Notes: a model not told the origin generated them from the letters alone. DNA of 64,000 nucleotides from Exophiala sp. HKRS030 (GCA_023897205.1 JAHWDD010000001.1:5084001-5148000); one strand, 5' to 3'. Counted from the stretch's first letter, positions 21,764 through 32,129 are shown. Numbers and translations are program-made.

Positions 21764-22464
21764 ACTGGTGGTGCTTTATCGATACAAGGTACTCGGGAGG
21801 TGAAGTGAACGGGGTAAGAAACAAAACTTATCGAATTACAATTTCTGATGATGAGTTGTGAAAAAAGTTGCGAGGCTATATGAGGAAATCAATCTCAGTC
21901 CACCCAAAAGAACTTTCGGGATATGACAAAAGAGAGATTAGGGGTCTAGACAAGGCTTTCGTCAATCAATTTAGTGCCCGGGGGGTTTATCAACGGCTGA
22001 TCAAAGTACAGAGAGGATCGCACTAATTCTACTGGAAACGGGAGTACGAGGGCGAGGGGACTTGATCCGATAACTCCACAGTACAGTTCCCATCCTCCAA
22101 GGAGGTACAGGAGGCAACAGGAGGTACGGAGTACAACACTCCCTACTGTAGGCACAGTATGTACAATAGGTACCAGTGGGTAGTCAGACCACGATACAAG
22201 GCAAGGCTGAAAGGACCCACTTCGGCGACTAGCGGAGAAGCTTCGCCGAACGATGAAGTCCGTTATAAAATCTGCTGATGTGGAAACTTTTCTCCTTCCA
22301 AGTCCCCGATCGACCTGCAACCCAGCCTTTTGTCGACCTTTTTTGATTTTGTTGTTGTCGTTTGTATTTTTTTTGTGGTCGTGTGATTCTCATCTCACTT
22401 AGTCTTGTCATTGAGTCAAGTCACATCTGCGAGTCTACAGTTCACTCTACTCGGACCAAAAAAA
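21764..22464. promoter_or_regulatory. Shared divergent promoter, persulfide dioxygenase / SQR
   Basis: The 700 bp between the two divergent start codons is likely to control both genes. AGGAGG occurs three times in the same orientation at 22100, 22109 and 22119, about one helical turn apart. The same hexamer occurs once in the carrier promoter at 24515. TACGGAGTA lies at 22125-22133, directly after the array. Which factor binds is unknown. Confidence 0.4.
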
Positions 22465-23838
22465 ATGTTCAACAACCGAGTGGTGGTCCACGCCGGACGG
22501 TGTACAGCAAGGGCCACGCGACAGAAGGTTTCGTCGACAATAATGACAAAAAGAAATCTCGCCAATGTCGCTCCGGTCGATTCGGCCTCATCAAAGAGTC
22601 ACAAGGTCGTGGTCATCGGGGGCGGATCTGCGGGTGTCGCCATCAGTCACCAACTTTTGCGCACGGGCAAATTTGCTCCTCGAGACATCGCCGTTGTTGA
22701 TCCCGCGACCTGGCATCACTTCCAACCTGGATGGACACTGGTCGGAGGAGGCCTCAAGAAGAAGCAGGACCTCCGGAGACCGATGAAGGAGCTGTTCGAC
22801 CCGAAACTGGAGTTCTACCACGACAGCGTCAAGGGATTTTCACCCACAGAAAACTTCATCACCCTCTCCAACGGCGACAAGGTCAGTTACGAACAGTTGG
22901 TCGTCGCTCCGGGAATCAAGATCGACTATGCCAGCATCAGGGGTCTGTCGGAGGCTCTGGAGGATCGGTCCTCGTCGGTGTCGACCATCTATGGTTATGA
23001 CTCGTGCGACAAGGTGTTTGAGACCATCCAGCGACTCAAAAAGGGAAACGCCATCTTCACCCAGCCTGCCGGCGTCATCAAGTGCGCCGGAGCACCTCAA
23101 AAAATCATGTGGCTGGCTGTCGACTTCTGGAAGAGGGCCGGCCTGTACGATCCCGGCAACGTGGTCAACTCACCCATCCAAGTCACATTTGCCACCGGAT
23201 TGCCCGTCATGTTTGGCGTGCCAAAATACAGTGCCAAGCTCAACGAGATGCGTGAAGAGCGTGCCGTCGAGGGTCTGTTTAAGCACGACCTGAAATCCAT
23301 CGACGGCGACAATGCCACCTTTGCGCACGTCGAGACGGGCGAGCAGGTCACGAGAAAATTCGACCTCTTGCACGCCGTGCCGAAGATGGGCCCCCACGAC
23401 TTCATGAAGACCAGTGGACTGACCAACGAGGCCGGCTACGTGGACGTGGACGAGGCCACTTTGCAACAGAAGAACTACCACAACGTCTGGTCGTGCGGCG
23501 ACGCCTCCAGTCTGCCGACATCGAAGACGCTCGCGGCCATCACCTCTCAGGTTCCCGTGTTGGTCAAGAACCTGATGGACACCATGGAAGGCAAACAACA
23601 CAACCAGACCTACGACGGCTACACGTCTTGCCCCCTCTTGACAGAATACGGAAAAGTCATGCTCGCCGAGTTCAAGTACGGAGGAGAGCCCAAGGAGACG
23701 TTTGGTAACTTGATGGGCATCGACCAGGCTACCCCGAGACGCGCATTTTATCATCTCAAAAAGGATTTCTTCCCATGGATATACCACAAGGCTCACGTCA
23801 AGGGAACGTGGCATGGACCCAAAGGCTGGAGACCATGA
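22465..23838 (+). CDS. hmt2: Sulfide:quinone oxidoreductase, mitochondrial (type II, Hmt2/SQOR-like)
   Basis: Flavoenzyme of the mitochondrial inner membrane that oxidises H2S, passes electrons to ubiquinone and transfers sulfane sulfur to an acceptor. Single exon, 457 residues. The start at 22465 is preferred over upstream in-frame codons because it begins an Arg-rich, acid-poor presequence. The FAD-binding VVVIGGGSAG lies at residues 48-57. The redox cysteines of the SQOR family are both present: Cys207 in KCAGAPQKIMW and Cys389 in SCPLLTEYGKVMLAEF. The second FAD contact is VWSCGDASSLPTSKT at 341-355, followed by ITSQ. The C-terminal FPWIYHKAHVKGTWHGP suits the membrane/quinone-facing end. 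Divergent from the persulfide dioxygenase gene and followed by a dicarboxylate-type carrier. Enzyme identity is well supported; expression control is not known. Confidence 0.93.
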   Translation: MFNNRVVVHAGRCTARATRQKVSSTIMTKRNLANVAPVDSASSKSHKVVVIGGGSAGVAISHQLLRTGKFAPRDIAVVDPATWHHFQPGWTLVGGGLKKKQDLRRPMKELFDPKLEFYHDSVKGFSPTENFITLSNGDKVSYEQLVVAPGIKIDYASIRGLSEALEDRSSSVSTIYGYDSCDKVFETIQRLKKGNAIFTQPAGVIKCAGAPQKIMWLAVDFWKRAGLYDPGNVVNSPIQVTFATGLPVMFGVPKYSAKLNEMREERAVEGLFKHDLKSIDGDNATFAHVETGEQVTRKFDLLHAVPKMGPHDFMKTSGLTNEAGYVDVDEATLQQKNYHNVWSCGDASSLPTSKTLAAITSQVPVLVKNLMDTMEGKQHNQTYDGYTSCPLLTEYGKVMLAEFKYGGEPKETFGNLMGIDQATPRRAFYHLKKDFFPWIYHKAHVKGTWHGPKGWRP

Positions 23839-24782
23839 GCTTCCGTCACACATGTATGACTATATTTTTTATTTTTCAAAAGAAGGAATTATTGCTTTGT
23901 ATGGAATTTATTTTGAATCCTCAGTCAATGATACGAATAAAAGAGAGCAATTAAAGTGTGCGTACCTCTCCAGTGCTGTCGATGGTATGGGCTTAAGGGA
24001 GCAGAGTACAACCCTCAACGTTGTTTGGTATTCAGAGTCGACATTGTATCTAAGCCGAGTCTCGTACAAGTTCCAAATCAGTATTATGTCGTATGCGATG
24101 AGCTTATCACCCCACCCAAGGCAAAACAGGAGTCAAGTCGCCGATTTTCAATCGCTCAGGTCGAATGAAGGCGAGGACCCGGATGTGCGGAGGACCCACA
24201 CCCCTATAGCCCTACGCGGTACGGATACAGATCGAGCATGTTCCTTTAGCGAGAACGCCGTGTTTAGGTCCATCGAGGAACCCGCTCACCTGGGTCACGG
24301 CCCGACGAAAGCTTCTATGCATCTACCGGTCGACCGACCGACTCTTCTTTCCATCAAAAGTCAGTCAGGCGTGAGGCTGAAAAGTGGCACCTCTCACACC
24401 GGGAATCAACATCATCATCATCATCATCATTCGCCGTAGCTGGTTTTCGGGAATCGCTTTGCCTCGCCGTCGCCGACGCAAGTCCTTTCATGTACCTGGA
24501 ATACCGGCAGAATAAGGAGGAATTCCCCCTAACCACGATGGTCGGGGTCAATCAGATTTCAGTCAGAGTTCTAGTTAGGTCTTTACGAATTTGTTCCTCC
24601 ATGGGACCAAAAAAACCATGGGCCAACACCATTTTGATTTTTTATCTCGCTCGCCCTCGAGTCACACCCCGTAGATGTACGTTCGATTGAATCATCTCAC
24701 CACTTGGGGTCCATTGATACTTGTTTGTTCGTTCCTTTGTCATCTTTCCTGTATAGGTGAGCTTGTCAATGGATCAATCACA
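23839..24782. other. Intergenic region between SQR and the carrier
   Basis: No gene is supported. A 208-codon ORF runs from inside the SQR 3' end, but it is low in motif content and ends in a His run made by the CAT microsatellite. An AGGAGG hexamer at 24515-24520 matches the array in the SQR/dioxygenase promoter. Confidence 0.5.
24410..24430. repeat. CAT trinucleotide microsatellite, 7 copies
   Basis: Seven perfect CAT units in non-coding DNA, about 350 bp upstream of the carrier start codon. Confidence 0.9.
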
Positions 24783-26080
24783 ATGACCACATTACCAAAG
24801 ACACCTACCCCCGCCGCCCCTGGTGTGGCGGTGGTGGTGCCAGCCGATGAAGCCAGAAAGACATCTCAAGAAGAGAGCGTTGCCTCGGGGAAGAAGAAAT
24901 CGAGAAAAACACATTATCCTTTTTGGTTCGGTGGGAGCGCTGCAAGCATGGCTGCATGTGTCACTCATCCATTGGATCTTGGTATGTTCAGCTATTGCTT
25001 CTCTTATTTTCAATTCCACATTCTTTCAAATGGTTCGAAACTAAAACATTACTCACTACTGACCAGAAATATAGTAAAGGTTTGCATACTACCCATGTCC
25101 CATAGCACAACATAACCACCTCACCAGCAAAGCCGCCTCGGGGTGGTGGCATCTACGGATCGTTTGAGGTTTTTTTACTGAGTTGGAATATTTATTAGGT
25201 TCGTCTTCAAACTGCAGCCGGGGTTCCTGGCTCGACTCAGAGAAGCATGTTGGAGACGATCGCAGGCATCGTCAGACATGAAGGCATAATGGGTTTCTAC
25301 AGTGGTTTATCCGCCTCCGTTCTACGTCAAGCGACCTACTCGACCGTTCGGTTCGGAGTGTACGAAGAAATGAAGAGGCAGTGGATCGGTGACGGCGATG
25401 GCGAACAGCAGAAGCCTCCCAGTTTTCCAGTACTCGTCGCCATGGCTTCGATATCGGGTTTCATGGGCGGTATCGCTGGAAACTTCGCAGACGTCCTCAA
25501 CGTCCGTATGCAGAGAGACAAGGCGCTTCCTGTGCATGAACGTCGAAACTACAAGCACGTTTTTGACGGTATTTTGAGGCTACAACGGGAAGAAGGAGTC
25601 AAGGGTTTCTTCAGGGGTTGGGTGCCCAACAGTACCCGCGCTGCCGTTCAAACAGCCGGACAGTTGGCCAGTTACGACACCGTCAAGAGGATGCTGATGG
25701 AGTATACGCCCTTGAGAGAAGACACCCTGTCGACTCAACTCGCCGCTTCTTTCTTGGCCGGAGCCATGGCGGCCACGGTGACGAACCCCGTCGACGTCGT
25801 CAAGACAAAGGTCATGGCGGGGGATGGAAAGCCGGGGGGTGTCGGTGAACTCGTCACCACCCTCTACCGTCAGGAGGGTCTTTCTTGGGTGTTCAAAGGC
25901 TGGACCCCTAGTTTTTTACGCCTGGGACCGTGAGTTTGTTCGCTCCCCGTCTCCGGTTTGATTTCGATTTTCCATTGCCGCTGACCTGATCTACCTGTGA
26001 AACACAGACATACAATATGTACTTTTCTATTCCTAGAGACACACCGGAAAGTCTATCGATCTTTGCAAGGAGAAGATTGA
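24783..26080 (+). CDS. DIC1: Mitochondrial dicarboxylate carrier (DIC-type)
   Basis: SLC25 carrier. Dic1-type members exchange malate, succinate or malonate for phosphate, sulfate, sulfite or thiosulfate. Four exons: 24783-24981, a 5-nt exon 25075-25079, 25199-25929 and 26008-26080, giving 335 residues. The micro-exon (TAAAG) supplies Val-Lys and restores the signature THPLDLVKVRLQT. Skipping it brings a stop codon within about 30 codons. The other signatures are ADVLNVRMQ and NPVDVVKTKV. Subfamily markers are YPFWFGGSAA at the N-terminus, GGIAGNFADV in helix 3, RRNYKH in the loop and FKGWTPSFLRLGP near helix 6. It follows the sulfide oxidoreductase and dioxygenase genes, so export of sulfite or thiosulfate from the matrix is a reasonable inferred role. 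Malate/phosphate exchange is the simpler alternative. Confidence 0.88.
25075..25079 (+). other. 5-nt micro-exon of the dicarboxylate carrier
   Basis: The exon TAAAG is flanked by an acceptor ending ATATAG and a donor starting GTTTGC. With the phase-1 G before it, it encodes Val and Lys of the carrier signature. Direct joining of the neighbouring exons shifts the frame. It is too short for gene finders that need a minimum exon size. Confidence 0.85.
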
Positions 26081-26960
26081 GATGGTTACCACAAATGTCA
26101 TTCCTACACTACACAACACGGTCTAGAGTCACCCACGACCTTTTTGCATACTTGTCATCAAACTACAAGTCCGCTGACTGGCGATGAGAATATGACTTAG
26201 GCTGCAAGAGTTGACCTCGACCAATTTTCCTTTCGTAACGAAAATCTTTCTTCCAAGGAGCCAGAAGCAATCACAGGACGATATAGAAGACAACGTTAGT
26301 TTTATCGAGATCCTTGGAAATGGCATCTAGATTTTCCCTACAGCCATCATTTTACGAACTCTGAGTTTGGGTGCTTCTACTCCGTATCACACATCTTGAC
26401 ACTCACCTCCGGCCCGTGTCGATCCGCAAGGCTGAATCCCTTGTGGAGTAACGGAGTGCGAATTGAAGGGTGATATCGAGTTCAAGCCAAGAACTTTATC
26501 AGCTGGCCTTCAAAGTTTGGGTAACGACAGACAACACCCAAGAAATGGAGATATGAATTGAGCCATCTGGAAAAACCACAGACGCAATATAAGATGATCA
26601 AAGTCATTAATTAATTTCGTACAAAATGTTATCTTCCCGGAACAAAGGTGTCCTGAATGTCCTCGAGAACGTATCCCCAAGATGATATTGACCATCAAAT
26701 ATAGATCGTTGGTGAAGGGGAACTCAAATGAAGCACCGGTCACCATAGATTCGAAATCTTCGATTCCAAGAACGAGAATATTTTAACCAAAGAAAAGAAA
26801 AGAACCATGGAATGTGACCGAAATGGCTCAATCCAAGTCGTAGGTCTGAAATTCCGAGGCCGTTGCTCATATCTTCGTGAAAAGAGCATGCTGAGAAATG
26901 AATAATAATCGTAGTGTAGCATCTGGTTTCGCCGTTGTTTTGATCGCTCAAGCAGATCGA
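26081..26960. other. Convergent intergenic region
   Basis: Lies between the carrier (+) and the PhoD-like gene (-). It contains one TACTCCGTA motif at 26378-26386. The short ORFs are AT-richer and lack motifs. No gene is seen. Confidence 0.5.
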
Positions 26961-29900
26961 TCAATCAAAATCATCTCTTGGTCTACCGTCTAACCAGTTC
27001 CTAGCCTTTTTCAGACTAAAAGTCCTCCTAGGTCTTGGATCCTGGTAAGCTTCATTGCTGCCATACCCTCTGCTCGGATCATCGAGATACTCCTTGCCAA
27101 TGATGCCATTACCTCTCAACTTATTAGGCGGATCATGAGGCTGGGGGTCTGATGGCGAGATACCGAGAACGCGCTCTTGTTTTCTGAGACGACGCATCGG
27201 AAACTCTCCAGATCCACCTGAAACGGGAGGCTGGCCGGTATTGAAGCTGGATGGTGGCGCTGGGGAGGAATGCGAATCACTTACAGTCCTGGGGACCTGC
27301 ATCATTGGACGATTGTTCGAGGCCGATCCGATGGTCAGAGAGCGTCGTGTGCTGGGATGCTTGCTGGGTTCTAGACTATGGTTCGGAGGTGGTCGGCTCT
27401 CTGTATCATAAAGAATGTCATGGCTTGTAGTGGCGCGATAAGGCTGTGAAGATTGAGGATTGCCGCCTGACTGCTGCCAAGGCTGCATTTGTTGAGTTGC
27501 TGGAACCGCGCCTGACTGCATCTCATGATCCGACTCTTCGTCACTAAGAAACTCATCCGTCTTTTGCTGCTTGCGACTGCCAAACAGGCTAAATCTTCGG
27601 CGCGGAGTCGCCGTCTTAGGATAGACCTCTTCATCAGTAAAGCTTTCGTCATCACTTTGTACCTGGCCCCAGCTGCCTTCTGGACCGTGTGAAGCTCTGC
27701 TGGGCCGTCGCCCAGCCAGCCCAAATCTATTGAGAAGGGTAGGCTTCCTTTGTACACCAACAGTCTCATCAAGCTTTTCGCGGTCAGAGCTACCATCATA
27801 CCAAAGAGCTGGAACAAGAAGTCGATAAGGTATCGTTATTCCAGCGGGTTGCTTTTGGCTAACTTCAACATTGAGCACAATATCAAGACCCCCTTCCAAG
27901 TTGATGTGGTCGTTGACATCGATCTCATTGCCTTCGGCATCAACAGCAGGAATGTTTCCCTTCCTGGCGGCCTTTTCCGATAGATTTGTCGGCCGACGTT
28001 GGAATGTATTTGGGCGTGCTCGAACACCAGATGAGGATTGATCAAAGGACGACGCACGTGGTCGAGCTGTAGCTTGGAAGTCGCCGGATGATTGCCTCGA
28101 ACCAGATGTAGTCCTATCCTGGGAGACAGAACGTCCATTTTGCCGGATTGTGCCATCATGCGATGCAGAGCCCTCCTGCTCATACATCGCGTCACGGTAT
28201 GAGGTGGGCGGCGCTCGTCGAGAGCTCAGTCGACGGAGTAAAGCTCTAGGGTTGACATCTTCTTTACTGAAAGAGAAACGTCGAGGGCGTGCCTCCAGGG
28301 TGCCTTGCGCCTCATCCACGTCCTCATCCTCTGACATGACCGGGCTTTCGGTAGGTGATGGCGGAGGCGTCGACCCAGGGATATATTCTTGGATGGAGCA
28401 CCAATTACGGCGTGGTAGAAGGTGTGTGTTGTTTCGCTTCTTGTAATCGACATCATGTGTAAACATTGGAATCATGTTTTCGTCAGTATACATATCCAGG
28501 TGATGAGTCTTGTTGCGTTTATTCAGGATGTCCGCCAGCATATCCGACGGTGGTGTGTTCACAATAGCTGATGATATGATGTTCGGCATGTATCGGTGAT
28601 CTCTGTCTTTCGGTATCTTGAGCTTGGGATTGGAATGGAATTGACCGACAGCTGCGAGATGAACATCTCCACTTAGAATGGTGATTCGACACGATTTCTC
28701 TGCTGCGAGGTCTTGTAGGTCTTTGATAAAGTCGTTCCGTTCGCGCTTGTGGCTTTTGGCGGTCCAGTGGTCATCCAGATCATCCAAGATCTCCACGCCA
28801 CCGTCAAACTTGTTCAGGAAACCACCTTTCAAGACCCCTGCTCTGCCCAAAGCTTTCACGGGGTCCATGAGACGACTTGTCAGAACGTTTTCCAACCAGA
28901 CTAAGCGTGGGTAGGCGATTGGCACTCCTAACAGAATGAGCAAATGCTTGGTCTCGCCCTCGATCAGTTCTTTTCTGCATCGCTCGAGGATGATATCAAG
29001 GGTATCAACGCTGAGAACTTCATGACGCATGCGTTCGGTGCGGCAGTCTACGCCGAGAAATGCAACGTGCTTACCCAATTGCATGAAGACGCTTCTGCTG
29101 ACCTGCTTGATGTATGGTCCAGGCTCTCTCCCGAGTACCCAGCTTGGCTCATGAACCGTTGTTTCTTCTGGGACGCTTTGGTGTTGGAAAAGCATGTAGT
29201 ATTTGAAAGCAATATTACCTATGCCCGAGAACACAGGGGTTTCCATGAAATGATGTGGATATGAACCGAAACCATCAATAATGTCGTGGTCGTCCCAAAT
29301 GTTCACCATTGGAATTTGACTGGCTGCCATCCCAAAGAGACCCTGAGAAAACCACATGGAATATCGATTGAGGTAAAAGGTCTCAAGTTCTTCTTTCATC
29401 TCGTGCGTGAAAGGGGCGCTGTGCTTGTGCGCAGGGTTCCGCATCCTAGTCCACTCGCCAAAGTGTTGAGTCTCAATCATGACTCGATCATTATAGATTT
29501 GATCACCGCCACCAATCATGACATGGAAAGGGCGTGTCTCGTGAGTATTCAGGACGTCCCTCCACAATGGATCAGGCCCACTGAAATTATTTGGATTCAC
29601 TGAGAGGCTGAATCCATTGCAGCTGTGGAACATGATATTCATCGTCTGTCCTTGGGCTGGCACCCAGAAGCCAGCAGAAGCGCCTCGATTGATCCGATAG
29701 GCGATGTGTTGTTGTTGCTCCATAAGTTCGATTTCAATGTTGAAACGCCAGAACGTTACGTCTCGGTCGGGATCAGCATACAATCTCGCGCCTTTGACTT
29801 CGGAATATCTGCCGAGCCGTTCGCCATCTGTATCAGAGGTTCTCCGGTTAATCGGCGTATTGTGATAACCATTAAGGTCGGTGGGACTGGGTGAGCTTTC

Positions 29901-32129
29901 GAAGAGGCCATCATCGTTTTCAAGTTGAGATAGATCTTTACCTTCTTCGAGGTGATCAATCGGACGAACATACAATGCGCGGCCAGTCCTAGAAAGCTTT
30001 GTCAAGCCAGCCACAGGATCAATATATTCTGGCCTTAAACCATTTTCTCCCACTTCATGAGGAGGAGGCGGCAGCAGTTTCTGAGGCTGACAAAAGAGGC
30101 GTAATGTTGGCGGCTCCTCATACGAAGAGTGTGAATCTTGCGTTACAATTAAAACGCTCCCTCGCCATACTTCACGATCTATCCCCTTCTCAACCTTGAC
30201 CTTCTTTATGCCTGTATACCGAAGCAAGGGACCGCATCGTAGGTAAAGTCTGGGCTTGAACTCCGCAGTCTTGTCATCGATGGGCACTTCCTGGCCTGCT
30301 TGATGCGATACTGACGTCGATCGACTCCGGCGTCGCCCGGACCCCGTAGCAGGCTGTTCCCACCAAGCTTTGCCTTTATCGAGTGGAGCAGCAGCTTCCG
30401 TAGAGAAATGTTCGGCAGTGAGTCTTGCTATTCCAGCCTCTTTCCATTCATCGACCGGACGCCGATTCATAGGCTCCTTGAAAGAAACGCTGGACTTGCG
30501 CTGTCGTTGACGTATAGCATCGGCAACCTTTTCTGGTGGCGAACGTGGGCTGCTAGGATGTGGGGAGGGCTGAAGGCCTCGAATTGCTGGAGGAGGTGTA
30601 TGTGGAAGATGGCGTTGACCGGCGGGTGAGTTCGAGATAGCCGTCCGTGGCGTCAGATCAAGGTTCTCAGACTTCTTAGTTCTGCTCGCGGATACCGTTG
30701 TTGGCACCGGAATCCGACTTGGTTGAGGGTCAGATGGTATTGCTGGGTCGAAGGATGTTGGTCGAGGCTTTTGAAGTTTTCGTGATCCGTCTCTCGCAAG
30801 AGCATTGGGCGCAGAGACTCCTGTCGGTTTTTCCAAAGCTGCTTTGTGAGACGCATTCTGTCTCTCCACCAAACTTTCTCGCTGGGGAAGACGTCTGTTT
30901 TGCGTTTCTTGTGCACGAGGCTGTCTGTCAATTCCACCCGACCGAGATGATTGTCTACCTGTCGATTGGGGTTCTTGTCGTTTCCTCGACTGTATTGTTT
31001 GAGAAGGTCCACTGGCCAACTCTGCGCGGACCTTGGACACAAGTTCTGGTGACTCATTTGTGTCCACATCATCGCTTCGATACTTGGTGCTTTGTCGGCG
31101 AGCTTTGCTCGTGGAGCCTGTCTGCAAGGGGCTTGATACAGTGTAGTCAAAGCCAGAAGGACCTTCGCCAGACAGAGTTCTGATGTCAGGCCGATGATTG
31201 TCCAGTGTTGTGCTGTGCTGTAGCCGTTGTCGGTGAGTCGTGCTGAGATTTCGCACTAATCCCGCATCCTCCAAGGTCGGCACTTCTGCCTCAATTGGAG
31301 GCTCGCGACGAGATGCAGTACGTTTTGAACTGGAAACACTCCTGTGTGTGGGTAATTGCTCACGGGAAGCTTTGATCTCGTTGTCCATTTTGCTGGCATT
31401 GCGTTCTTGCATAAGCATTTCCGCTTCTTGGACCCTCGCGCGCTTGGCCTCCTTGTTGATGTCGTTGAGGGTAACCTCCAATTTCTGAAGAGGAGACCGA
31501 TCAGGAGCCCAGTCACGTCGCTGAGCCTCGTCGCGGAGTGCACTAGATCTACTCACTGCTGAGATTGGTTCTTCAATGTGTCGTGGGGTTTCTGATACCC
31601 GGCGAGGCTTTTGAAGTACCCTGGCAAGGTCTGCGGATGGTTCTCGTGCTGACTGCGCCTCTCTCCGAGGTATGGCCATAGGGCTATTGCCATTGAGGAC
31701 GGTGGTCTTTAATCGCAGACCATCGGTAGCAAGGGGCTTTCGTGGTATTCCTGGCGCGACATCTTCCTGATTGGCCTTTGATACTGAGCGCCGCTTGGGA
31801 TTGATGTTTTCATCTTCTGGGTAAATCCCATCCACATCGGCAAAGGCTTCTCTGTGGAATGGCCGTCCTTTCGCCCTCTGCGAGAAAGACCTATGCATGC
31901 CTGGTTCTGCCCCTCCTCCGCCTCGATATGCTATCGGCGGTCCTCGAGGGACTTCTGGTGCTACTGGGAGTGGAGGTTGCATGAGATCCGTCTGGTCGGC
32001 AGATTGAGACTGCCTCGAGAATTCTAGGCTGTTTCGACGATCCCCGCCATCATTGTTTCTTGTCCGTGTATTGTTTTGGAGGATCATATCATCCAACACC
32101 GGGTCATGGTAAGACTCGTGAGGATTCAT
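26961..32129 (-). CDS. PhoD-like phosphatase, very long fungal form
   Basis: Predicted metal-dependent phosphatase of the PhoD-like superfamily in a single uninterrupted exon of 1722 residues. The first ~620 residues are Ser/Arg/Pro-rich and probably disordered. They carry many RRxS-type potential phosphorylation sites. The catalytic region lies roughly between residues 640 and 1220. Metal-binding motifs are GGGDQIYND near 871, NIWDDHDIIDGFG near 946 and LSGDVHLAAVGQF near 1153. The last 450 residues are again basic and disordered. Family PhoD domains are usually 400-600 residues, so most of this protein is regulatory or scaffolding sequence. No signal peptide or membrane segment is seen, which suggests a cytosolic or cortical location. 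The substrate is unknown. Confidence 0.88.
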   Translation of the reverse strand: MNPHESYHDPVLDDMILQNNTRTRNNDGGDRRNSLEFSRQSQSADQTDLMQPPLPVAPEVPRGPPIAYRGGGGAEPGMHRSFSQRAKGRPFHREAFADVDGIYPEDENINPKRRSVSKANQEDVAPGIPRKPLATDGLRLKTTVLNGNSPMAIPRREAQSAREPSADLARVLQKPRRVSETPRHIEEPISAVSRSSALRDEAQRRDWAPDRSPLQKLEVTLNDINKEAKRARVQEAEMLMQERNASKMDNEIKASREQLPTHRSVSSSKRTASRREPPIEAEVPTLEDAGLVRNLSTTHRQRLQHSTTLDNHRPDIRTLSGEGPSGFDYTVSSPLQTGSTSKARRQSTKYRSDDVDTNESPELVSKVRAELASGPSQTIQSRKRQEPQSTGRQSSRSGGIDRQPRAQETQNRRLPQRESLVERQNASHKAALEKPTGVSAPNALARDGSRKLQKPRPTSFDPAIPSDPQPSRIPVPTTVSASRTKKSENLDLTPRTAISNSPAGQRHLPHTPPPAIRGLQPSPHPSSPRSPPEKVADAIRQRQRKSSVSFKEPMNRRPVDEWKEAGIARLTAEHFSTEAAAPLDKGKAWWEQPATGSGRRRSRSTSVSHQAGQEVPIDDKTAEFKPRLYLRCGPLLRYTGIKKVKVEKGIDREVWRGSVLIVTQDSHSSYEEPPTLRLFCQPQKLLPPPPHEVGENGLRPEYIDPVAGLTKLSRTGRALYVRPIDHLEEGKDLSQLENDDGLFESSPSPTDLNGYHNTPINRRTSDTDGERLGRYSEVKGARLYADPDRDVTFWRFNIEIELMEQQQHIAYRINRGASAGFWVPAQGQTMNIMFHSCNGFSLSVNPNNFSGPDPLWRDVLNTHETRPFHVMIGGGDQIYNDRVMIETQHFGEWTRMRNPAHKHSAPFTHEMKEELETFYLNRYSMWFSQGLFGMAASQIPMVNIWDDHDIIDGFGSYPHHFMETPVFSGIGNIAFKYYMLFQHQSVPEETTVHEPSWVLGREPGPYIKQVSRSVFMQLGKHVAFLGVDCRTERMRHEVLSVDTLDIILERCRKELIEGETKHLLILLGVPIAYPRLVWLENVLTSRLMDPVKALGRAGVLKGGFLNKFDGGVEILDDLDDHWTAKSHKRERNDFIKDLQDLAAEKSCRITILSGDVHLAAVGQFHSNPKLKIPKDRDHRYMPNIISSAIVNTPPSDMLADILNKRNKTHHLDMYTDENMIPMFTHDVDYKKRNNTHLLPRRNWCSIQEYIPGSTPPPSPTESPVMSEDEDVDEAQGTLEARPRRFSFSKEDVNPRALLRRLSSRRAPPTSYRDAMYEQEGSASHDGTIRQNGRSVSQDRTTSGSRQSSGDFQATARPRASSFDQSSSGVRARPNTFQRRPTNLSEKAARKGNIPAVDAEGNEIDVNDHINLEGGLDIVLNVEVSQKQPAGITIPYRLLVPALWYDGSSDREKLDETVGVQRKPTLLNRFGLAGRRPSRASHGPEGSWGQVQSDDESFTDEEVYPKTATPRRRFSLFGSRKQQKTDEFLSDEESDHEMQSGAVPATQQMQPWQQSGGNPQSSQPYRATTSHDILYDTESRPPPNHSLEPSKHPSTRRSLTIGSASNNRPMMQVPRTVSDSHSSPAPPSSFNTGQPPVSGGSGEFPMRRLRKQERVLGISPSDPQPHDPPNKLRGNGIIGKEYLDDPSRGYGSNEAYQDPRPRRTFSLKKARNWLDGRPRDDFD

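Noticed and set aside
23170..23853. 227-codon ORF on the - strand
   Set aside because: Antisense to SQR, whose residues match catalytic family motifs.
23813..24439. 208-codon ORF downstream of SQR
   Set aside because: Starts inside the SQR gene, has no recognisable domain, and its His run comes from a CAT microsatellite.
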